Below are positions 55,565 through 64,000 of a DNA stretch of 64,000 nucleotides, in pieces. Position numbers and translations under genes: made by a program. Each line of letters opens with the position of its first letter. The first letter of the stretch is position 1. A model generated the notes under the pieces. The model was given only the letters and a program-made list of their open reading frames with translations. It was not told the DNA's origin and searched no databases. Source of the DNA: Margaritispora aquatica (lineage: Eukaryota > Ascomycota > Leotiomycetes > Helotiales > Discinellaceae); assembly GCA_007644065.1 (NCBI GenBank), contig VJWN01000017.1, positions 434,001 to 498,000 of the forward strand. Reading direction: 5' to 3'.

Positions 55565-58500
55565 TCATTTCCCCCCCTTCTCTTGCTCACGACTTCTGCT
55601 CAAGTTCCTAACCGCCTGCTCCCTCAAACTCCCCGGGATGAAGATCCCAGCTCGCGCTCGCTGCGTGACTTCCGACGATGCCTGTTTCGCCTGTATCTGC
55701 TCCCGCGCTGCTAGGTCGCGGAATCTGGAAAGGGTTTGCGCGAAGGCTGCATTGCTTGCTGGGCGCGGAGCGGAGCGTGATCTTCGTTTCAGCAATGGAT
55801 TTGGAGCTGGTGTTGGATTTGGGTTGGGCTTGAGAGCTACTGGTGTTGGTGTTGGTGTTGGTAGTGTTGGTAGTGTTGGTAGTGGTGGTAGTGGTGGAAT
55901 AAGCGGTTGTGGTGTTTTGATCGCACTTGTCGATGGAGACGGGGACGAGGGTGAGGGTGGGGAAATAAGTGTTATTGGCGTTGGTATTGGGATTGGGGTT
56001 CTGGCATCAAGTAGTGCCGTGTTTCCCACGCGAAATTTGGCAACAGACGTTAAATCAACCGGATTCCGACGAAGAGGCGACTCAGTTCGATCTCTCAGGC
56101 TCAACGAGGACTCAATTGGTTTCCGAGGTGATAAAGTGCGTGATTTCCGCTTCACGCTTCGGACGTAGAGACTTGGATTTCGTTGAAGTGGCGAGCGTGT
56201 CCTCTCGCCTATGTCGGTTGAGACTTTGATGTTCTCAACTTCTATGCGCGGTAGAGGTGAGATGGCCTTCTCATTACTACTTGGGGCTTCTAACTCTGCT
56301 TGAGGTGTTTGGTTTTTGATATGTATTATCTGGGATAAGCGAGCAGAGATGATGTCGGATGTGCGGATCATTGAGCGTCCTCGCGGTTCGGGCTCTTCTT
56401 TTTCGCTCTCCTCTGCTGGAGGCTCTGTCACTTCCGGTAGGTTCTCCGTAGCTGTACTCTCGAGTAGCAGCGAGGCCACGTTTCTAATCTGTGGATTTCG
56501 CCTCAGTGGCGACATGGTCCTCTCTGCTTTAGCATCTGGGAGTTCTTGTGTTTGGCTGAGGTCACTCGATGGGAGGGCGTCGTTGGCATTTTTTGTTTCT
56601 GGGTCTTGAAGGGAATTAAGAGACTCTGCTACTTGCGGTAGATTCTCCGTAGCTGGGTTCTCTAGTAACAGCGAAGCCACATTTCGAATCTGGGGATTTC
56701 GTCGTAGTGGCGAGATGGTCCTCTCTGCTTTCGCTTCGGCTACAGTTTCAGATTCATAGGGCTCTGATTTTGTGGTGAGCTCAATTGATGGGACTGATTG
56801 GATGGCATTTTCTGGTTCTGAGTCCTGAGAGGGGACTTCCTCCCCTGTACTCGGTGCTGGTACTGTCACTTTTGTGGTCTCAATCCAGAAGAGCGGTTGA
56901 ATGAGAATTTCTGTTTCTGAAATTTCCTGGGACGGGATTCGGATAGTTGTATTGATTGAGGAATCAACGCTGGGTGAGGGTTGTGGTTCTTCTTCTTCTT
57001 CTTTTTCTTCTTCTTCTCCTCCTCCTTTCTCGGAGTCAACGACAGTCACTGCCCTGTACTCGGGTTCTTGAGCAATAGGATCTGCAAATGGATTGGGGTC
57101 GATAATAGTGTTTGTCAGGGGTTGTATGGATGCGATGCTCAACACAATGGCGTGATTGACAGAAATGGAAGTAGAAGGCGGGGGCTTTCCTATCACTACT
57201 TCAACGGGGTCTTCGAATGGATTCAATACTACTTCTTCTGCCTTCTCATTCTTGCTCGTGAAATTCGGCGTGCTCTGCACCAACAAATCAGTATCGTGAG
57301 CTTTGTCGTCGGCATCTGCTTGTAGAGATTTATCAATAGGCAGTGGGATGATTGGTTCAATAAGTCCTGGCGTCGCAGGAAAATAGTCGACTTCAGGCGT
57401 CAGGAGGTCGAAGTTGACAGGCCAAATTTCAAGTTTGAAATCCGATGCCAAAGAAATGTGCGCTGGGATGACTTGTGCGTCGATCTTTGGCACTTCTGGT
57501 ACTTCTGGCACATTTGGAGGGATTGAATCTCGAGCAATCGGTATTGCTCCTTGAGATTTTAGAGCCGAGCGGTTGGGTCGAGGTGATTCTGAAGACTTTG
57601 GTGGATTGAACTTCCTCGTTCTCTTATTCTCACTCTTGGTGGTCGAATTTAAGCGAGGTAAACTCATCGTCGGGCTTGATGGCAGAGTCTTCTCATCCAA
57701 TGGCACGTCACGCTTCTTTCTCCTCCTCGCTCGAACAATGAGAAAGAAGACGACGACAATGAGCAGCAATAATACAACAACACTTCCAATAACAATAACC
57801 GCAATCTGAAGCGGGGCAAGTATCTTAGGGGACTTCAAAACAACGGGTTGCCCATCCATCGACGGAGAACCCACGAACACTGTCTGCGGACCTCCTTGAA
57901 TACGCGTCGCTGAAGCAGCAGACGCCAGAATAGCAGATGCTTGTGCAGCCGCTGAGCCAGTGACTGAGGCAAGCGCAGATTGCGCTGCAGCTATGGCCAG
58001 GAACGCTGAAGCCTAGATAGCATCGTTAGAAGTATTCAATCGAGTAGTAAATAAGTCGGGGTTCAAATCTCACCTGTATGGAAGAAACACTCGCTGCTAA
58101 CATCGTCAAACTAGCACTCAATCTCACTACTTCACTCGATGATGCGGAACTCACACTCGCTGATCCCGAACTTACACTCAACGACGCCGAACTTATACTC
58201 AACGACACCAAACTCAAACTCGACACATTCCCCCTCGCATCACCCAGTGCCGAATTAACACCCACCAAGCTCTGACTCGCAATAGCCAGACTCTGATTCG
58301 CACTCGACAGGGCCGCGCTTGCACTCGCCTGCGCATCCGTCAACGCAAGATTCGCACTGGTCACCTGTCTGTTTGCGACCGTTACACTCGAGAACGCGGC
58401 TACAGTCGCGACGCTGGCACTCTGCACGACGACTTTGATGCTTGAATTTGCGGACTCCTGGGCGGAGCGGATGCCATTCGAGGCCGATTGCGAGGCGGCT

Positions 58501-58808
58501 TGTAGTTGCTGGGAGAATGTCGCATTAAGTGCGATTATGGTACGTGAGATTTCGACGGTAGCACGGTTGACGGAGGCGGTGATGAGGTTTTGGCAGTCTT
58601 GCGGGTTGTTTTGGCGTGCTTCGAGGAGATGGAGACTAGGGGGGGTAGTTGTGAGTGCATTTTCGGGTACTGCAGTGCGTGGTAAGGCTGGTTTGGTAAC
58701 AGTTGGATTGTATGCGTGTTTAGATAGGTTGTTGTTATTGTTGGCAGTATTGGAGTTCGAAGAAGGATTAGAGGATTTCTCATTGTGTGAATCTTCATGG
58801 CCAGCCAT
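55565..58808 (-). CDS. Large single-pass membrane protein: Ser/Ala ectodomain, phospho-motif repeats, 1060 aa
   Basis: Exon 1 is 58808-58074 and exon 2 is 58012-55565, with a 61-bp phase-0 intron. Residues ~70-300 form a Ser/Ala/Val-rich, probably helical and heavily O-glycosylatable region (SANLALTDAQASASAALSSA, ISSASLSVSSGSASVSSASS). A membrane helix lies at about 315-338 (IAVIVIGSVVVLLLLIVVVF), followed by RARRRKKRD, so the tail is cytosolic. The ~720-residue tail is disordered, with acidic runs (EEEEKEEEEE), four SPLRRNP-type motifs and a Pro/Thr/Ser end. The overall form resembles Mid2/Wsc-type cell-surface sensors, but there is no WSC domain and no signal peptide is visible. The start may therefore lie in an unseen upstream exon, or the helix may act as a signal anchor. 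Family not recognised. Confidence 0.75.
56043..56735 (-). repeat. Four RTxSPLRRNP repeats in the membrane protein tail
   Basis: Copies 1 and 2 (about 56735-56676 and 56536-56471) are long and nearly identical: AKAERT(I/M)SPLRRNPQIR, then NVASLLLE and ATENLP(Q/E)V. Copies 3 (about 56210-56156, GERTRSPLQRNPSLYVRS) and 4 (about 56095-56043, RDRTESPLRRNPVDLTSV) keep only the core. A Ser-Pro flanked by Arg on both sides is a likely proline-directed phosphosite and docking motif. Confidence 0.75.
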
Positions 58809-60594
58809 CGAGGAATATTCGTTTGTTCAACCCATGCCAGGAGGTGTCGAGGGAGAGAGACGAACACAACTACGTTAGATCTGATCTGGCAGCGGAAGTG
58901 ATCTTCACTTCAACTGTCGTCATCTGAAGTCAATCACTTAAAAGCTCCGAAACCTGTTTGGAACCTTGGACTTCGATTGACTTCACATCACACCAGACGA
59001 AAATCTTGCGAAAAAACAAGCACCAGTCAATCGCTCTAGTACGCAGTGAAGGCTTGTCTAGAGCAAGACGCACAGATATCATTGGATGCATGAAGAGCAG
59101 TTTTGTATGCGGTGCATAAACTATAGGTCGAGTGGAACGAATATGATGTTTCAGATAGGAATTTTTTGGCTGAATGCATGAAAAACATCCAGTCTCCGAA
59201 CCTCGTCGCATCGATAAGTCGTAACCATTCGTGAGAGCTCTGTGGAGTTTTACTGATTCGTAGTACTTCAAAATCCCGAGTACGAAGACAGCGACCAACT
59301 TACCAGGTAGGTAGGTACCTTTATATCATGAAAGGCTCGCCAGAATCATGTGACCTTAGCCTCAGACGAGCATTTCTCTGCCATGATGCAACAGGAAAGA
59401 AGCGAACTACCTCAATAAAGAGGATATATAGTCTTCGAGAACTGCAGGGAACAAGTTTCATCATCCAAGGCCCGTATGTTTACTCTGTTACTGCCCCTTT
59501 GAAAGCTACGATAACCTGCTAAGCGAATCCACTTATTTTAACCTCCAACATCACTAGAAGAGCATATGTTAAAAAACTCCATAGATTTATATTCACTGGG
59601 ATCTCCACCGCTATTGATGCTCAGCCACAGGCCCCAAATCAACCAAAGCACCCCCATGCAGCGAGTATATTCAGTCCAAACCGCACCATGACCGTACCAC
59701 GTCACCATCCTCTCTGACTACTCAAACTTCCCTATAACTTATCAACTACACTACGAATAGTTGAGATTAATAGATCTCGGTGATCTAAGAGAGAGAACGA
59801 GAGTAAAGATGGTTGTTGCCGAGGTGAGATTAACCAAGGTCATGTGACCTAAGTCAAGTGGTAAAGTTCGTGTCTGGATTGGGGATATTTTCGAATTTAA
59901 AATTCTTCCGCGAGATCTTAATCGTCTTACGATCGTCTTATTCAGCTGATAAAAATTATGCTGGAACTCAATGGGGGTCGTTGACTAGGTCAGCTTTTCC
60001 AAAGAGAAAAAAAGAAAAACTAGGCTTCCAGCAAGGGCTGAGAGGAGCTGCTTTCGATGGCCACCACTCCGCCTCGAGTTGATGGGATTTCCCCTGACAG
60101 GGTTTTATATGACACAGTATGGCCTTAATACATGTTCCAGCATCTTGAGGCAATAATTATTCGAATCTGCATGTTTTCGGCGAATTTTTTCTAACATATG
60201 GTTCACCTTGTATTATCGGCTGTCTATCGAGGTAAGTCTTTGGGTTCAGAGAATTTTAAGCCCGTAGTTCTAAAATTATACTGCAGCTTTGTTTTGGTAA
60301 AGCAAGCCCTTTTGACTCAAATGAATGCTGGCATCCTTTGCAGCGCCAAGTCGGATCTCTCCATCAAGCCTTAAGGACTTTGGCGAATAGCAAGACTCTG
60401 CTTACGCCTGCTTTTACGATGTTGCTAAACTCCACCATACTATGCAGCGGTCCAGTCAGCCTATTGAATGTATGATAATGATTGTGCAGCCTCCAGAAGC
60501 CGAAGCGTTTCCTTGAGAGCTCGACAACAAGCTACAACTTTACGCTGTCTCAGCTAGTTTACCTTTTTGCTCATTAAATAGTCACAGAAGAATC
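58809..60594. other. Long divergent intergenic region
   Basis: This is 1.8 kb with scattered open frames that have no family features (for example 58930-59298, 59328-59522, 59858-60082). No RNA gene or transposon recognised. Confidence 0.45.
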
Positions 60595-62259
60595 ATGAAT
60601 GAGACCTTCATGACAGACCAACATGAACGAGTGGGTTGGGTATCATCTCCCGATGGTAGAAGTACGATGGACATCGTGGTAAGTTTCACTTTGATTTTTG
60701 AGGCTGAGGCCTCAACGACATTGTTATCACAAGAGCCTTTCCCTTATGATAGACTCTCTTTTCAAAATTTCTGCAGCTACCTCATTGCTGGTTGTCACGA
60801 ATGTGTACTGATACAAACAGTGGAGCTGTCTATCCGTCCTTTTGGTCTGCACATACAAATGTCTTCACATGAACATTTCCAGCTTCGAAGAAAATCAGGC
60901 TGAATGGCACAGAACAAAATGGCTAAATCTCCCTTACTGGCCAGAGAGACCTCTGATGAGAAAATATCTTCGGAAGATGAAATGGATGATCTTGATCCTA
61001 ATTGCACCTGAGCTAGGGGTGACCGCCGCACTTATACAATATCTGGAAGCTCGAGAGCAGGTTCGGAGTGCAGCACAAGAGTTTCCAACTGAAAGCTTGA
61101 CTCTCACTCACGGATTCTATGCTTTAGCTGGCGGATTCGCGCTACAGATTTTTGATTCACCAACTGAAAAAAAAGCTCGACAGAGGCAGTATGCCGATAA
61201 CCTCGTCGGTCTGACGACAAGATCTACCCCCTCTCACAATGACAACATAATGGGGCTAGTTGATATTCCAGATTATACGACAAATCTCCAATATTTTTGG
61301 AGAAAAGCTGACAAAAATATGAAAGTATGTTCGCGCAACAGACTCAAAATACTCACACTTCGACAGTACAGTAAGCGTAACAAAAATTTTGATTCGTCCT
61401 GCTGTTTTTTCCTTTTTTTTTTTTGCAAGCTTTTGATTTCTTCTTAATGATGCACAATAAAGAGTTCCTGAAGCTGACTATGTTCGTCAAAGTTCGAATC
61501 TGCAAACTTTTACCGATCGGGAAGTACCAAATTGCGAGTGTGGAAAACATCGAAGATCGAAGCAAATCAGACAGTTTCACGAAAGGATTTGCAATCTTGC
61601 AATCATCTTGGCTCTGCCTTCAGAGTATTGCTAGATTATCTGCTGGTCTACCTATAAGTGAGCTTGAACTAGCGACAATGGCCTATGTCATATGCTCGGT
61701 TGCGACATATGGTCTTTGGTGGTATAAACCTTTTGATGTCGAGCATGTCACCATCACGATGGTTCCAAGAAATGTCCTACATGATTCGAACTTCAATTCG
61801 CCTATATGGTCTCGTCAAAAACAAATTAATTTTCATGTTCAATTGCAGTTGTTTCAGAGTGAAAATGACGTCGAGTCCAGTGATCTCTGGAGGCAGGCAG
61901 CATTATATGGTATCACAACTGTATTTTGCTCGTTCCATCTATTAGCATGGAACTGGTCATTTCCTTCACCTGTCTGTCGAATACTCTGGATCGTGTTTAC
62001 AATCGTTGCCACCGCTGCTGGGCCTTTCGCGATAAGTATTTCATTGTTAGCGAAGGCTCTTGGCTCTTGGATAGCTGATAACAGTGTTGAATCTAGACGG
62101 AGGCTTGATTTCATATTTATAATCAGAGGGTTAAACATATTTGCGTATGTTGTAGCGCGTATTGGTCTTGTAGTTCTAATTTTCTATTCCTTTTCATCGA
62201 TGCCGAAAGGTGTCTATGCGACTGTGGATTGGACGACATATTTTCCTGTATTAGGATGA
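60595..62259 (+). CDS. Multi-pass fungal membrane protein (GWVSSPDGR type), 487 aa
   Basis: Exons are 60595-60678, 60821-61370 and 61430-62259; introns are 142 and 59 bp. The first junction rebuilds STMDIVWSCLSVLL. The second (phase 1) reads CAG-TAC-A then CTTTTGAT. This exon 2 reading keeps ~10 codons past a GTATGT that also looks like a donor; using that donor would break the frame. The N-terminus GWVSSPDGRSTMDIV and the following single helix plus HRTKWLNLPYWPERPLMRKY are typical of a widespread fungal membrane family of unknown function. Downstream are a soluble middle and about five more hydrophobic helices (GITTVFCSFHLLAWNW, ILWIVFTIVATAAGPFAISI, NIFAYVVARIGLVVLIFYSF). I cannot assign a role. 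Confidence 0.8.
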
Positions 62260-62550
62260 AAATTAATCTTCCTAACTTTCGGACAAGTAGTTCTTAGAGT
62301 CTAGAGCTGTTGATGCTTTCCTGGCGATTCTATAGAGTTTGATATTGTGTTGAAAATTAGAGTTACATAGCTAAATAAGGAGCAATCCTGAAAACGCTTT
62401 CCTTGCACTCCCTCCAAATTCATGGTGGATCAGATTCCCAGAACGATCACATCCAGCTATCTGAAATAACGAGCCAGATTCTGCTACTGCTTAACCATGC
62501 ACCACGGCCCACGATACTGGTTCCACAGCTTCCATTGTTTCAACTTGCAT
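62260..62550. other. Convergent intergenic spacer
   Basis: Lies between the multi-pass protein (+) and the small protein (-). No gene seen. Confidence 0.45.
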
Positions 62551-62757
62551 TCAAGCTTCTTCCAGTCCACTTCTCCTTATATCAGTGTCACTTCGATCTT
62601 CAGAAGAATCGTCCACTCCCGTATCTGCTGGCCGATCATTGCCTGTTGATGCTCGTTTTTTGATACACCCGCTCAAAACATATATTAGATATCCGAGAAG
62701 CCAGCATGCAAGAGTAGCGGCAATACCAATGAGCCAAATTTGAATGTTGGTGAACAT
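62551..62757 (-). CDS. Small single-pass membrane protein, 68 aa
   Basis: Single exon, ATG at 62757. It starts MFTNIQIWLIGIAATLACWL, with the helix continuing LGYLIYVLSG. A short basic step follows (CIKKR), then a strongly charged, Asp/Ser/Arg tail (ADTGVDDSSEDRSDTDIRRS). The profile (N-terminal helix, basic flank, acidic tail) is the same as in the 32.9-41.2 kb array, but no sequence motif is shared. Family unknown. A random ORF would rarely give such a clean profile, but the size leaves doubt. Confidence 0.55.
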   Translation of the reverse strand: MFTNIQIWLIGIAATLACWLLGYLIYVLSGCIKKRASTGNDRPADTGVDDSSEDRSDTDIRRSGLEEA

Positions 62758-64000
62758 TCTCGATGTTATTGTTTGATGTATGTGGTAGAGGTCAGTTCGA
62801 ATGCGTTGCAGCGAAAATCCAGACTAAGGGTTTGTGGAGGTGAATTCAGAAACGCTTGAAGCTTTTTAATCTTGAGAGATGACGAATAGAAGGATTCAGA
62901 GCTGGAGTGAAATTATTAGAAAATATACCAGCAGAAATGATCATTTTAATTATCAGTCCAGAGACGCCAAGATATCGAGGCTAATTTACGAAAATAGAAT
63001 GTCTCACAGAACAGGACGCAGCCGGGGCGCATGATTGTAAATCATAGGCTTCTCAAACAATTGTCAGGCTTAAGGAAAACTGTTGTTTCAAAAGCACAGC
63101 CTAATATTGTAGTTATGTTTCTTTCAATGTATCCAGGTAAACAATTTGCGAAGAAGGAAATAAGACAGCAAGTACGGTCGTTGTCCAATCAACAAGGTCG
63201 CTTAGATTTCTACAAAAGGCATCAAGTCGATGCCATACTCGTGTTTCCCACCGGTCTGAGGATACTGACTATGGATCTGTTCACTGTTCTCCATAGGGAA
63301 TGCCTTCTCTAATAATTCTAGACCCCTAGGAGACACGAACACTCAACAGTTCCCTACGTTCGTGTAGCTACTTACCAAACTCCACCATGAATGTGTATCC
63401 TCATAAATCACGAATCAATCTCGACAGGCTATTACAGAGCTATGATGTGGACTAAACTCCCCTCAACCATGAGGAAAAATGCTACATCTTACCTTACCTT
63501 AGTATCAGAACTCGAGGAAGGCTACTCTAGAATCACGTGCTCGCTTCTGATTACTTCTTTGAGTTTCAGCTCTCACAGCAGTGGCTTTTGGGCTGAGCAG
63601 GGATCGAAACGGAGCGCTTAACTTCATATTTCAGGAGCCTGACTGCAATGGACGTGTTGGTCTTCTTTATGAAGGCTCCATTTTTTTTTTCATCGCGTGT
63701 TCATTTACCTCTTACAGAACTGCTGGCTGTATTCGCTTAAGAGCAACCGATATCATATCATCACTTGGACAGAGTACCGCCAAGCCCACATCTTGGAAGC
63801 TCTTGTTCACGGCTCATAGTGAGGAGAGGCACTGGCTTGTTCTGAGCCTCTTTTGAGGATCATCTTGAGCTGCTATCGCACCAGATTAGATCACATCATC
63901 TCAGGATCCCGCCAGCACGACTACTACAATCAATATACATCCCACAATCCAACACTACACCATCAAAAAATGAACTCATACACACCCAAATATCACACGA
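62758..64000. other. Terminal intergenic region, no supported gene
   Basis: Frames at 63031-63312, 63391-63621 and 63581-63856 lack family features. The last ~120 bases are CA/AT-rich and could be the leader of a gene beyond the window. Confidence 0.4.

Noticed and set aside
58020..58085. GGTTCAAATCTC-like T-loop sequence suggesting a tRNA
   Set aside because: No matching acceptor stem, D-arm or anticodon arm in the preceding ~60 bases, and the stretch is the intron of the minus-strand membrane protein gene.
61341..61362. GTATGT after 61324 as a donor in the multi-pass membrane gene
   Set aside because: It would leave a four-base exon or a broken frame. Reading through to the GTAAGC donor at 61371 keeps a full frame.
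63031..63312. 93-codon open frame near the window end
   Set aside because: No domain, signal or helix, and composition is like the surrounding noncoding DNA.

Overview
The window is chromosomal DNA of a filamentous ascomycete (Pezizomycotina; a leotiomycete-like fungus is my inference, not shown). The evidence is short GT-AG introns (41-142 bp, mostly 44-110) with CTAAC/CTAAT-like branch points, no operons, and fungus-restricted families: RTA1, HET, WSC, Urc4, DUF7025-AAA, and Rad9/Crb2. I rebuilt 29 protein-coding genes, most by joining exons by hand so that frame, splice phase and domain continuity agree. I saw no rRNA, no convincing tRNA, no CRISPR array and no intact transposon.

Layout. 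0.1-11 kb: a 53-residue microprotein, a single-exon amidoligase-like protein, a GH18 chitinase-like enzyme, a Dcr2-type metallophosphoesterase, a seven-exon MDR oxidoreductase, a small tail-anchored-like membrane protein and an RTA1 transporter-like protein. 11.4-21.5 kb: two large minus-strand genes, a diverged SNF2-family ATPase (2144 aa) and an auxilin/Swa2-type clathrin-uncoating protein. 22-29 kb: a 73-aa membrane microprotein, uracil-catabolism protein Urc4, the TORC1 GTPase Gtr1 (RagA), and a small conserved-looking protein.

30.6-41.3 kb is the most unusual part. A secreted triple-WSC protein is followed by nine co-oriented small genes (75-117 aa), each with one or two membrane segments. 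The first three are tandem paralogues about 1.14 kb apart. They share exon structure, a Gly/Asp-rich tail made by exon 2, and a promoter box at a fixed distance from a TATA-like site. Genes six to eight form a second family with a shared C-terminal motif. The array runs head-on into a HET-domain (heterokaryon incompatibility) gene. I know of no described system with this make-up. It is my main candidate for something new.

45-64 kb: a Rad9/Crb2-type DNA-damage checkpoint mediator and a DUF7025/AAA ATPase share a 1.3-kb divergent promoter. They are followed by an amino-acid permease, a large single-pass membrane protein with a Ser/Ala-rich ectodomain and repeated SPLRRNP motifs in its cytoplasmic tail, a multi-pass fungal membrane protein and one more small single-pass protein. 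The last 1.2 kb holds no gene I can support.
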